A DNA stretch of 12,548 nt from the NCBI GenBank assembly GCA_964403565.1, contig CAYOFV010000033.1, positions 1 through 12,548 on the forward strand, read 5' to 3'. This DNA comes from Thioglobus_B sp964403565 (GTDB taxonomy: Bacteria; Pseudomonadota; Gammaproteobacteria; PS1; Pseudothioglobaceae). A program made the translations under genes and the position numbers. Positions 1 to 7,086 of the stretch are shown here, in pieces. Numbering within the stretch: position 1 is the first letter of the stretch; each line of letters starts with the position of its first letter. The notes below the pieces were generated by a model. The model was not told the origin of the DNA, did not search any database, and saw only the letters and a list, made by a program, of their open reading frames with translations.

Positions 1-148
1 TGTCATGACAGTACTTTAACAGGTTTTTATACATGCTTAAGTTGTCTTGACCCATATTTTTTAAATCTACATATTGAGCCTATCGTTAACGTGAGGAATT
101 GCCTCGCACATAAGTATATGATCCACAAATTAGTGCTGTTTTTGACAT
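1..148 (-). pseudogene. Remnant of an unidentified gene downstream of ispH, interrupted by two in-frame stops
   Basis: On the minus strand an ATG at 148 follows a good Shine-Dalgarno AGGAG (154-158) with 5-base spacing. The ispH stop codon (TAG, 157-159) overlaps that site, so the start looks translationally coupled to ispH. The frame reads MSKTALICGSYTYVRGNSSR and stops at TAA (86-88), with a second stop TAG at 80-82. The same frame then stays open to the window edge (AQYVDLKNMGQDNLSMYKNL...). The opening MSKTALICG resembles the N-terminus of nucleotide-sugar dehydratases such as GDP-mannose 4,6-dehydratase, but the expected glycine-rich GxSGQDG continuation is absent, and nine residues cannot prove the match. 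A small imperfect hairpin (GTGAGG...CCTCGCAC, 91-109) lies at the break. It could be a decayed gene, a deletion scar, or a real 20-residue peptide followed by another gene. The product is not identified. Confidence 0.35.
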
Positions 149-156
149 TGTATCTC

Positions 157-1083
157 CTATTTTGTTAATTCTTTTGGCACTGGAAAATGGATATTCTCCG
201 GTATTCCACTAACCTCTTCAATGTTAGTTGCGCCCTTATCATACAAGTAATTTACAACCTCTTGTACCAATACCTCAGGCGCTGATGCACCAGCAGTAAC
301 TCCAACTGTATTAATATTGTTTAACCAATTATTATTAATTTCAGTCGCATTATCAATAAGGTATGCGTTTTTTCCAAGTTTTTCTGCAATCTCTCTAAGG
401 CGATTTGAGTTTGATGAATTTTTAGAGCCTAGCACTAACAAAACATCAGACATGTGCATTAAAGTTTTAACTGCATCTTGTCTATTCTGTGTTGCATAAC
501 AAATATCGTCTTTTTTTGGTGAGTTAATATTTGGATATTTACTCTTAAGTGCTTCAACTATATCCTTGGTATCGTCAACCGATAGTGTAGTTTGTGTTGT
601 ATACGACACGTTACTATCATCAAGGTTAAGTCTACCAACATCCTCAACTGTTTCAACCAAATTTACTTGTTTGTCACTTTGTGATTGTCCTAATGTACCC
701 TCTACTTCTGGATGGCCTTTATGGCCAATCAATACCACCTGATGATCTTGCTTTTGCTTGCGCACGACCTCTTTATGAACCTTGGTAACCAAAGGACAAG
801 TTGCGTCATAAATAATTACATTTTTTGCTTTAGTATTGCTTCTTACTTGCTGCGATACACCGTGCGCACTAAAAATAATTACTTTGTTGTCTGGAGCTTC
901 ATCAACTTCTTCAACAAAAATAGCGCCTTTTTGTTTTAAGTCATCAACCACAAACTTATTGTGCACAACCTCATGGCGTACATATACAGGGGCGCCGTGT
1001 TTTTCTAATGCTTTTTCTACAATCTCAATTGCTCTATCTACTCCAGCACAAAATCCTCGAGGGTTGGCAAGCAATACTTTCAC
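157..1083 (-). CDS. ispH: 4-hydroxy-3-methylbut-2-enyl diphosphate reductase (IspH/LytB)
   Basis: This cytoplasmic iron-sulfur enzyme carries out the last step of the MEP pathway, reducing HMBPP to IPP and DMAPP for ubiquinone, undecaprenyl phosphate and other isoprenoids. The 308 residues match the usual family length. The three cluster-binding cysteines are C12 (in NPRGFCAGVDRA), C96 (in DATCPLVTKVH) and C195 (in CYATQNRQ). The substrate-pocket residues H41, H74, H124 and E126 (GHKGHPEVEGT) and the TTQTTLS and SKNSSNSNRL segments are present. The start is GTG at 1083. It gives the standard MKVLLANPRGFCAG opening and directly abuts the TAA of the upstream FKBP gene (TAAGTG), which suggests termination-reinitiation coupling. 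SlpA next to IspH is a common gammaproteobacterial pairing. The identification is secure. Confidence 0.97.
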   Translation of the reverse strand: MKVLLANPRGFCAGVDRAIEIVEKALEKHGAPVYVRHEVVHNKFVVDDLKQKGAIFVEEVDEAPDNKVIIFSAHGVSQQVRSNTKAKNVIIYDATCPLVTKVHKEVVRKQKQDHQVVLIGHKGHPEVEGTLGQSQSDKQVNLVETVEDVGRLNLDDSNVSYTTQTTLSVDDTKDIVEALKSKYPNINSPKKDDICYATQNRQDAVKTLMHMSDVLLVLGSKNSSNSNRLREIAEKLGKNAYLIDNATEINNNWLNNINTVGVTAGASAPEVLVQEVVNYLYDKGATNIEEVSGIPENIHFPVPKELTK

Positions 1084-1491
1084 TTATTTTTTCTCTAGTA
1101 CGCTAACCTGAAACGAAACATCTGCACCAGCAAGGGGGTGATTGAAATCGATCGTAATATTGTCACCATCAATTTTATGTATTGTGCCAACGTATGCATC
1201 ACCTGCAGGAGTTGCAAACTCAACTACATTATCAAGCTTAATCTCCAAATCTTTAGAAAAGTCAGATATCTGCATAACTTGAAATGCTTCATCATAAACT
1301 GGACCAAAAGCCTGATCCGAGGTAAGTAAGAAAGTATGCTTATCCCCCACACTAACTTCTGCAACACAAGATTCAAGACATGGGTCTAATTGTCCATCGC
1401 CAATTTCAAATTCTAAAGGTGTATCATCGGATTTATCAACCAAAGCACCGTTTGCATGATTTAATTGATAAAGAATTTTATACTTAGACAT
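1084..1491 (-). CDS. slpA: SlpA-type FKBP peptidyl-prolyl cis-trans isomerase
   Basis: This is a 135-residue cytoplasmic peptidyl-prolyl isomerase of the SlyD/SlpA (FKBP-16kD) group, with likely chaperone activity. The sequence opens with the FKBP strand (MSKYKILYQLNHANGALVDKS) and has FEIGDGQLDPCLE near residues 28-40. An inserted chaperone flap runs roughly over residues 64-115 and contains AFGPVYDEAFQVM. The family hallmark DFNHPLAG is at about 115-122. There is no histidine-rich metal-binding tail, which separates it from SlyD. It lies between accD (21-base gap) and ispH (no gap). The short gap to accD contains an inverted repeat GCTAT/ATAGC (1495-1508) and no obvious Shine-Dalgarno, so translation may depend on the upstream gene. 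Another name for the gene is fkpB. Confidence 0.92.
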   Translation of the reverse strand: MSKYKILYQLNHANGALVDKSDDTPLEFEIGDGQLDPCLESCVAEVSVGDKHTFLLTSDQAFGPVYDEAFQVMQISDFSKDLEIKLDNVVEFATPAGDAYVGTIHKIDGDNITIDFNHPLAGADVSFQVSVLEKK

Positions 1492-1512
1492 CTAGCTATA
1501 AAAATAGCAAAT

Positions 1513-2358
1513 TTAAGAACTGTGTGTTAATGCACTTAATACTTGATGAATCTTATTGCGCAAATCTCTACGATGCACAATCATATCAATTGCACCTTTT
1601 TCCAGCAAAAATTCACTACGCTGAAAACCTTTTGGTAATTCTTCACGTACAGTTTGTTCTACAACTCTAGGGCCAGCAAAACCAATAAGAGCATTTGGCT
1701 CAGCTACATGGATATCGCCCAGCATTGCAAAAGATGCACTTACTCCGCCCATTGTTGGATCTGTAAGTACTGATACAAACGGAACTTTCTTTTCTTCAAG
1801 TAGTTTTAATGCTAAAGCAGTTTTACTCATTTGCATTAAAGAAAACAAACCTTCTTGCATTCTAGCTCCGCCTGATGCAGAAAAACAAATAAGTGGCGCA
1901 CCTGTTGCAATACTTTCTTGTGCAGCACGCACAAATTTCTCGCCCACAACACTGCCCATAGAGCCACCCATAAACTTAAACTCAAATGCCGCGACTACAA
2001 CATTCATACCATTTAACATGCCTTTTTTAACAACTAAGGCATCTTTCTCATTGGTGTTTTTTTGCGCTTGTGAATAGCGATCTTTGTATTTTTTTTGATC
2101 CTTAAACTTTAATGGATCAACTGCTTCTAAACTATCGCCAATCTCTTCTTGTCCGGCCTCATCTAAAAAACTATCAATACGATCTCTTGCACCGATACGC
2201 AAGTGGTGATCACACTTAGGACAAACATAATTTAAGCTTTTTAACTCGTCAGAATATAGAGTTGCCTCACATTTAGGGCATTTACTCCACAGACCTTCTG
2301 GAATATTTTTCTTAGCTACGCTAGTAATTGACGGTAGGATTTTTTCAAGCCAACTCAT
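1513..2358 (-). CDS. accD: Acetyl-CoA carboxylase carboxyltransferase subunit beta
   Basis: This subunit pairs with AccA to transfer carboxyl from carboxybiotin-BCCP to acetyl-CoA, giving malonyl-CoA for fatty-acid synthesis in the cytoplasm. The N-terminal zinc ribbon is complete: C27, C30, C46 and C49 (CPKC...CPKC). The crotonase-fold core shows FMGGSMGSVVGEK (about 129-141), SGGARMQEG (162-170) and DPTMGGVSASFAMLGD (about 200-215), which supply the oxyanion-hole glycines. At 281 residues it is somewhat shorter than the E. coli protein (304), mainly at the C-terminus. The ATG at 2358 is preceded by AAGGAG (2366-2371), which overlaps the trpA stop codon and supports coupling. The trpA-accD linkage is widespread in proteobacteria, but folC, which often follows accD, is replaced here by slpA-ispH. 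Confidence 0.97.
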   Translation of the reverse strand: MSWLEKILPSITSVAKKNIPEGLWSKCPKCEATLYSDELKSLNYVCPKCDHHLRIGARDRIDSFLDEAGQEEIGDSLEAVDPLKFKDQKKYKDRYSQAQKNTNEKDALVVKKGMLNGMNVVVAAFEFKFMGGSMGSVVGEKFVRAAQESIATGAPLICFSASGGARMQEGLFSLMQMSKTALALKLLEEKKVPFVSVLTDPTMGGVSASFAMLGDIHVAEPNALIGFAGPRVVEQTVREELPKGFQRSEFLLEKGAIDMIVHRRDLRNKIHQVLSALTHSS

Positions 2359-2369
2359 TTGATAACTCC

Positions 2370-3170
2370 TTACTTTATTGCTCCAGCAATTTCACTGGAT
2401 AAATTAGCAACACTTTCGATCATTTTATCCTTATTTTCAGCATACTGTTCTACAAATGATACTAGTGATGAGCCAACAATTACAGCATCTGCTAACTCTG
2501 ATACTGCCTTAGCACTTGTTGCATCTTTAATGCCAAAGCCAACTCCAACCGGCAAATCAATATGTTTTCTGATTCTTTTCATGTTGCTATTAACAGAATC
2601 TATGTCCAGATTTCCACTGCCAGTTACACCTTTAAGTGAAACAAAATAAACAAAACCAGAGGCAATATTTGCTAAAAACTCAAGCCTATCATCAGTTGTA
2701 GTTGGTGCTACTAAAAAGATAAAGTCAATTTCATTTTCATCAAGGTTTTGCTTTAAATCGTGCGCCTCTTCTGGCGGCATATCTACCACTAGAACGCCAT
2801 CTACTCCAACATTTTTCGCATCATCAGCAAATTTTGCATAACCATAAACCTCAATTGGATTAAGGTAGCCCATAAGTACAATAGCAGTTGTGGTGTTTGT
2901 TTGTCTAAATTGCTTAACTAAATTAAGCACATCTCTTAGACTAACCCCATCCTCAACAGATCTTTCGTGAGATTTAGCAATAACTGGGCCATCAGCCATA
3001 GGATCAGAAAACGGCACGCCAAGTTCAATTACATCAGCACCTGACAATACCAATGTATTCATTAGTTCCAGTGTATTGTCTAGGCCACTATCACCGGCAG
3101 TAATAAATGGAATAAAAGCTTTAGAGTTATTACTCTTAAGATCAGAGAAAATACTAGCGAGTCTTGACAT
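2370..3170 (-). CDS. trpA: Tryptophan synthase alpha subunit
   Basis: TrpA cleaves indole-3-glycerol phosphate to indole and glyceraldehyde 3-phosphate; the indole is channelled to TrpB. The protein is a TIM barrel of 266 residues, a normal length. The catalytic pair falls at the canonical numbering: E49 (in VIELGVPFSDP) and D60 (in MADGPVI). Other recognisable parts are FIPFITAGD, LMGYLNP, GVDGVLVVDMPPEE, the mobile loop region FVSLKGVTG, and the phosphate-binding GVGFGI and VIVGSS segments. It sits 16 bases downstream of hemE and 11 bases upstream of accD on the same strand. Its partner trpB is not adjacent: the 3' part of trpB lies about 9 kb away at the other end of the window. No clear Shine-Dalgarno precedes the ATG. 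Confidence 0.97.
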   Translation of the reverse strand: MSRLASIFSDLKSNNSKAFIPFITAGDSGLDNTLELMNTLVLSGADVIELGVPFSDPMADGPVIAKSHERSVEDGVSLRDVLNLVKQFRQTNTTTAIVLMGYLNPIEVYGYAKFADDAKNVGVDGVLVVDMPPEEAHDLKQNLDENEIDFIFLVAPTTTDDRLEFLANIASGFVYFVSLKGVTGSGNLDIDSVNSNMKRIRKHIDLPVGVGFGIKDATSAKAVSELADAVIVGSSLVSFVEQYAENKDKMIESVANLSSEIAGAIK

Positions 3171-3186
3171 ATTTAGTTTGGACTAT

Positions 3187-4221
3187 TTAACTTCTAGAAA
3201 ACTCATGTACACTATCGACCAACACTGTCATATTTTCTGGATCAACATCAGGTGTAATACCATGACCTAAGTTGAAAATATGTCCTGTATCGCCTTTAAA
3301 CTGAGATAAAACCTTCTTAACCTCTGCTCTAACCACATCAGGGGTTGCATACATTACTGCAGGATCAAGATTGCCTTGAATTGTAACTTTATCGCCAATT
3401 TGCTTTTGCACATCTCCAAGTTCAACCGTCCAATCAATACCTACACCATTACAACCAGTAGCTGCAATTTCATTTAAATGTTTACCACCATTTTTACTAA
3501 ACAACGTAATTGGTGTATCTGGATGTTTTGCCTTAACTCCATTTACAATTTTTTGCATGTATTTAAGCGAAAATTCTAAATAATTAGGCCTTGAAAGTAC
3601 GCCGCCCCAAGTATCAAACACCATCAAACTGTCAGCGCCACTTAGTACTTGCTGATCAAGATAATGAATAACACTATCAGCTAATTTATCTAATAACAAA
3701 TGTAGCATTTGTGGATCGTTAAATAACATTGCTTTAGTTTTTGCAAAAGCCTTGCTACTACCACCTTCAATCATATAGGTTGCTAACGTCCAAGGACTGC
3801 CACTAAATCCAATTAGCGGTGCGCGTGTTTTTAAAGCAGATTTAATAGTAGATACAGCATCAAATACATAAGTTAGTTCACTGTTAACTTCTGATGGAAT
3901 GGCTTCAATATCCGCAAGTGTTTGAATAGGTCTCTCAAACTTTGGGCCTTCGCCTTCACTGAAGTATAGCCCCAATCCCATAGCATCAGGAATAGTTAGA
4001 ATATCGCTAAATAAAATAGCAGCATCTAAATCAAACCTATCAAGCGGCTGCATAGTAACCTCGCATGCAAGTTCAGGGCTTTTACACAAACTCATAAAAT
4101 CGCCCGCTTTTTTACGTGTTGCCCTATACTCTGGCAGATAGCGTCCTGCTTGGCGCATGACCCAAATTGGTGTGCGTGAAGTTGGTTTTTTTAATAGGGC
4201 GTTAATGTAATCAAATGACAT
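3187..4221 (-). CDS. hemE: Uroporphyrinogen decarboxylase
   Basis: HemE decarboxylates the four acetate side chains of uroporphyrinogen III to give coproporphyrinogen III, in the cytoplasmic heme pathway. The first family signature is complete (PIWVMRQAGRYLPEYR, with R23 and R27). The catalytic aspartate is D73 in LFSDILT. The second signature, GFSGSPWTLATYMIEGG, is at about 138-154. The C-terminal GHGITPDVDPENM contains the conserved histidine. The 344 residues fit the family. The gene begins the five-gene minus-strand run hemE-trpA-accD-slpA-ispH. It is separated from rpmE by a terminator and has its own probable -10 box about 30 bases before the ATG. The Shine-Dalgarno sequence is weak. 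The identification is secure. Confidence 0.97.
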   Translation of the reverse strand: MSFDYINALLKKPTSRTPIWVMRQAGRYLPEYRATRKKAGDFMSLCKSPELACEVTMQPLDRFDLDAAILFSDILTIPDAMGLGLYFSEGEGPKFERPIQTLADIEAIPSEVNSELTYVFDAVSTIKSALKTRAPLIGFSGSPWTLATYMIEGGSSKAFAKTKAMLFNDPQMLHLLLDKLADSVIHYLDQQVLSGADSLMVFDTWGGVLSRPNYLEFSLKYMQKIVNGVKAKHPDTPITLFSKNGGKHLNEIAATGCNGVGIDWTVELGDVQKQIGDKVTIQGNLDPAVMYATPDVVRAEVKKVLSQFKGDTGHIFNLGHGITPDVDPENMTVLVDSVHEFSRS

Positions 4222-4251
4222 ACTGATTAATAAATAAAAAACAATTTAGCA

Positions 4252-4257
4252 ATTATA
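4252..4257 (-). promoter_or_regulatory. Probable -10 box of the hemE-trpA-accD-slpA-ispH unit
   Basis: A perfect TATAAT on the minus strand lies 30 bases before the hemE ATG and just downstream of the rpmE terminator, where a new promoter would be needed. The -35 region falls in the T-run of that terminator and is not a good match to TTGACA. The call therefore rests on the -10 box and its position. Confidence 0.5.
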
Positions 4258-4270
4258 ACTACCCGTGCAT

Positions 4271-4298
4271 AAAAAAAGCCACTAAAGTGGCTTCTTTT
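4271..4298 (-). terminator. Rho-independent terminator of rpmE
   Basis: A perfect inverted repeat GCCACT/AGTGGC (4278-4291) is followed on the minus strand by seven T residues. This is a standard intrinsic terminator, about 30 bases beyond the rpmE stop codon. A complementary A/T-rich stretch on the other side extends the stem a little. The position shows that rpmE and hemE are separate transcription units. Confidence 0.88.
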
Positions 4299-4319
4299 AA
4301 TAATAAGTTTTGTTGTGCT

Positions 4320-4532
4320 TTAGCGCTTAAATGCAGCGTAACGCGATTTAAACTTCTCAACACGACCAGCACTATCCATAATTTTTTGCTTACCTGTGTA
4401 AAAAGGATGACACTGTGAGCAAACATCTAAATGCAATTCGTCTTTATCTACAGTAGAACGTGTTTCAAAAGTACTGCCACATGAACAAACTACTTTAACG
4501 TCATGATAATTTGGATGGATATCTGTTTTCAT
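4320..4532 (-). CDS. rpmE: 50S ribosomal protein L31, zinc-binding type
   Basis: This is ribosomal protein L31 of the large subunit, involved in the bridge between subunits. The 70-residue protein opens with MKTDIHPNY, which is typical of the family. It carries the zinc ligands C16 and C18 (CSC) and C38 and C41 (CSQC), so it is the C+ form rather than the zinc-free YkgM-like paralog. The basic C-terminus RVEKFKSRYAAFKR is also typical. The gene is a single unit, with its own -10 box upstream and an intrinsic terminator downstream. It lies 67 bases beyond the end of the copper ATPase gene on the same strand. Confidence 0.97.
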   Translation of the reverse strand: MKTDIHPNYHDVKVVCSCGSTFETRSTVDKDELHLDVCSQCHPFYTGKQKIMDSAGRVEKFKSRYAAFKR

Positions 4533-4571
4533 ATCTATAAAAAAATGCTAATCAAATTTCAAAGAGGACGA

Positions 4572-4577
4572 ATTATA
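4572..4577 (-). promoter_or_regulatory. Probable -10 box of rpmE
   Basis: A perfect TATAAT on the minus strand lies 39 bases before the rpmE ATG, in the short gap between the copper ATPase gene and rpmE. No good -35 hexamer is visible at 16 to 18 bases. A ribosomal protein gene separated from its upstream neighbour by 67 bases would be expected to have its own promoter. Confidence 0.5.
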
Positions 4578-4599
4578 CACTTAATACTGCGTCTTGCGT

Positions 4600-7026
4600 T
4601 TATTTTTTTAACTCTTGGATCTTATCGTCTTTAATCTTTAATCGAGTAGCATTACCGATCACAATCAGTGATGATATCGGCATAACAATTGCAGCAAATA
4701 GTGGTGTTATCTTTGCCATCATCGCCAATGGCACCATAATTGCGTTATAACTTAGAGCAAAAACAATATTTTGCTTAATTGTTCTTTGGGTGTTTCTAGC
4801 CAATTTAATAATATCTACTACTGGTGAAAGTGTTGATTTAAGCACTACTACATCAGCATGCTGAGCCGACACATCTGAGCCGGAGCCAATAGCAATAGAG
4901 GTATTTGCTTGAACCAATGCCGGAGCATCGTTTACACCATCGCCCACCATCAGTGTTAAGCCGTCTTGTTGCAGGTTTTTTATATGCTGAGCTTTATCAC
5001 TCGGCAGCACTTGAGAAATAGTGTTTTCAATACCTAGTTTACTAGATACAAATCTCGCTACTTCATTGCTATCACCAGTTAGCATGGTGATACTTTTACC
5101 CATCTGCTTAAGTCTGTCTATAGTCTGGATTGCATCATCTTTTATTTGATCACTTAAAACCACAAAACCTAATATTTGCTTGGTATTTGCACACCAAATA
5201 CAGCTTCCGCCTTTAGATTCAAATTCTTGTGATTTTGCATAAAGTTTATCATCTGTAAAATCCATATAAGCATAATTACCGACTTTAATAAGCTGAGAAT
5301 CTAGCTTTGCCTTAACTCCACTTCCAGGGGTGGATACAAAATCATCTACTTGATAAAAATCGCTATCTTGATTGTGATTAACAATTGCTTTAGCAAGCGG
5401 ATGCTCAGAATATCTTTCAATACTGGAAGTTATTTTTATAAATTCATCAGGATTAATACTTGTCTCAATTTGATCAACCTTAAATACACCCAAAGTCAGG
5501 GTTCCAGTTTTATCAAATACAACATGCTTAACCTTGTCCAAAACTTCAAATGCATCACCGTTTTTAACCAACATCTTTTGTTTTGCAGCAACGCCACTTG
5601 CAACTGCAATACTCATTGGTGTAGCCAGACCAAATGCACAAGGGCAGGTAATAATAAGTACACTTACTCCACTTAATAGCGCAAGATCAAAATCTTGTTT
5701 ATACCAAAATAAGAATGTGGCTATAGCTAAGGCAATAGTTGTCCAAACAAAGTAAGGAATAACCTTATCTATTGTGCATACGATAGAGCTTTTAGTTGAT
5801 TTAGTGTTTTCAACTAGATCAACAATTTTGCTTAAAGCTGAGTTTCTTAACAGTTGTGTTACTTTAACTTCTAATGCGCCATTAGTATTAATTGATCCGG
5901 CAAAAACCTCGTCTCCAACGCTTTTACTAACTGGAACGGATTCACCTGTAAGTAAAGATTCATCTATTGTGGTTGAGCCCTTTACAATTTGAGCATCAAC
6001 AGCAATTCGCTCACCTGGTTTAATAATGACTATGTCGTCAATTTTTATATTACTTACCGGAGTAATAATTTCTTTATCATCTGCTCTCACCAGTGCAACC
6101 TTTGGCTGTAATTGTTGCAAAGAGCTTGACGCAGATAAGGCTGACTTTTTACTCGAAGCCTCTAGATATCGCCCGATTAATATTACAAATATAAAATTTA
6201 CTACTGTATCAAAATACACATCACTCTTAGTTGAAAATCCTAGCAACACATAAGTTGAATAAATATATGTAGTAAGTGCACCAATTGATATTGGCACGTC
6301 CATATTCATAAATCCATTCTTAATTCCATAATAAGCACTTTGTAAAAAGCCCCAACCAGAATAGAACAATGTTGGTGTTGCTAGTAAGAATGATAAATAT
6401 TGAAAATAAATATTGTATTTTCCGTCTGCAGCCCCAGTATACAAAGCCACAGATATTAACAACATATTCATCATAGTAAAGGCTGCAAAACCTATGCGAT
6501 AAAGCATTTGTTTGCTTCTCTTATTGGCATTTGCCTCTGCTAAGTTCTGCTCATACGGCATAGCTGCATACCCAAGATCGGCAAGCTTTTGCATGATCCT
6601 AGATAACTTTACTTTCTCATCATTCCAACTAATGCGAATACGTTTATCTGTAAGATTCGCCCTAACCCAGACAATCCCATCAATAGCAGATAAAGATTTT
6701 TCAATTAACCAGATACATGCCGCACAATGAATGGTGTCACTTATTAGAGTTATGGTTTTACTCTGAGTATCCGATGCTTCTAAAAAAGGCTGCTGAAACG
6801 CAGTAGAATCATAAAACTCTAGTGGATATTCAAGCTCAACTGCGGGCAATATAGCATCAGACTGTTTTGCATAAAACGACCCCATTCCACTGCCATAAAT
6901 TGTTTGACACACGCTAGCACAACCAATGCAACAAAAATCTTGCACTTGGTCTTCTATTTGAGCTTCAATTCTATTGTTATCATCTACTTTTAAACCACAA
7001 TGATAACAATTACTACTTTTGTCCAT
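4600..7026 (-). CDS. ccoI: Copper-transporting P1B-type ATPase, CcoI/FixI family
   Basis: This is an inner-membrane P-type ATPase that exports Cu(I) from the cytoplasm to the periplasm. FixI/CcoI members supply copper for cbb3-type cytochrome oxidase assembly rather than for detoxification. An N-terminal cysteine-rich domain typical of this branch has C7, C10, C32, C33, C36 and C40. It is followed by one heavy-metal-associated domain with CAAC (101-104). The transport motif CPC is at 461-463. The catalytic set is present: TGES (360-363), phosphorylated D505 in DKTGT, HP (542-543) and GDGVND (695-700). The last two membrane helices carry YN (760-761) and MPISS (782-786), as in Cu(I) pumps. Length 808 is normal. 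The usual partners ccoG, ccoH and ccoS are not adjacent. An FNR-like palindrome lies 5 bases upstream of the ATG. Confidence 0.9.
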   Translation of the reverse strand: MDKSSNCYHCGLKVDDNNRIEAQIEDQVQDFCCIGCASVCQTIYGSGMGSFYAKQSDAILPAVELEYPLEFYDSTAFQQPFLEASDTQSKTITLISDTIHCAACIWLIEKSLSAIDGIVWVRANLTDKRIRISWNDEKVKLSRIMQKLADLGYAAMPYEQNLAEANANKRSKQMLYRIGFAAFTMMNMLLISVALYTGAADGKYNIYFQYLSFLLATPTLFYSGWGFLQSAYYGIKNGFMNMDVPISIGALTTYIYSTYVLLGFSTKSDVYFDTVVNFIFVILIGRYLEASSKKSALSASSSLQQLQPKVALVRADDKEIITPVSNIKIDDIVIIKPGERIAVDAQIVKGSTTIDESLLTGESVPVSKSVGDEVFAGSINTNGALEVKVTQLLRNSALSKIVDLVENTKSTKSSIVCTIDKVIPYFVWTTIALAIATFLFWYKQDFDLALLSGVSVLIITCPCAFGLATPMSIAVASGVAAKQKMLVKNGDAFEVLDKVKHVVFDKTGTLTLGVFKVDQIETSINPDEFIKITSSIERYSEHPLAKAIVNHNQDSDFYQVDDFVSTPGSGVKAKLDSQLIKVGNYAYMDFTDDKLYAKSQEFESKGGSCIWCANTKQILGFVVLSDQIKDDAIQTIDRLKQMGKSITMLTGDSNEVARFVSSKLGIENTISQVLPSDKAQHIKNLQQDGLTLMVGDGVNDAPALVQANTSIAIGSGSDVSAQHADVVVLKSTLSPVVDIIKLARNTQRTIKQNIVFALSYNAIMVPLAMMAKITPLFAAIVMPISSLIVIGNATRLKIKDDKIQELKK

Positions 7027-7031
7027 AACGC

Positions 7032-7045
7032 TTGATTTTACTCAA
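7032..7045. promoter_or_regulatory. FNR/Anr-like palindrome between ccoI and the divergent unit
   Basis: TTGATTTTACTCAA matches the FNR/Anr consensus TTGAT-N4-ATCAA at nine of ten defined positions. For the plus-strand promoter it overlaps the -35 hexamer, a position that would fit repression. For ccoI it lies only 5 bases before the ATG, too close for classical activation from -41.5 of a promoter in this gap. Oxidase-assembly genes are commonly FNR/Anr-controlled, which makes the match suggestive. One match to a short motif in AT-rich DNA can be chance. Confidence 0.35.
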
Positions 7046-7059
7046 AGCTGTCTTATAAT
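7032..7059 (+). promoter_or_regulatory. Sigma-70-type promoter for the secreted protein-glmU-MFS unit
   Basis: A -35 box TTGATT (7032-7037) and a perfect -10 box TATAAT (7054-7059) are separated by 16 bases. They lie about 28 bases before the ATG at 7087. This gives a leader of about 20 bases. The spacing and the divergent position beside the ccoI start support a real promoter. The -35 box is shared with the FNR-like palindrome. Confidence 0.65.
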
Positions 7060-7086
7060 GTAGTGAGTACAAACTAACTAGACAAT

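Noticed and set aside
836..1111. Plus-strand open frame antisense to ispH
   Set aside because: It lies over a secure conserved gene, has no recognisable protein features and no supporting start signal.
1495..1508. Inverted repeat GCTAT/ATAGC between accD and slpA as a terminator or as a relative of the hairpins near 11800
   Set aside because: The stem is only 5 bp of mostly A/T with no following T-run on the minus strand, and the likeness to the other hairpins is limited to a few AT-rich bases.
7020..7086. A separate promoter for ccoI on the minus strand (TATAAG near 7055)
   Set aside because: The only -10-like hexamer is the complement of the plus-strand TATAAT region, and the best -35 at proper spacing matches three of six bases. 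A ccoI promoter probably exists in this gap but I cannot place it.
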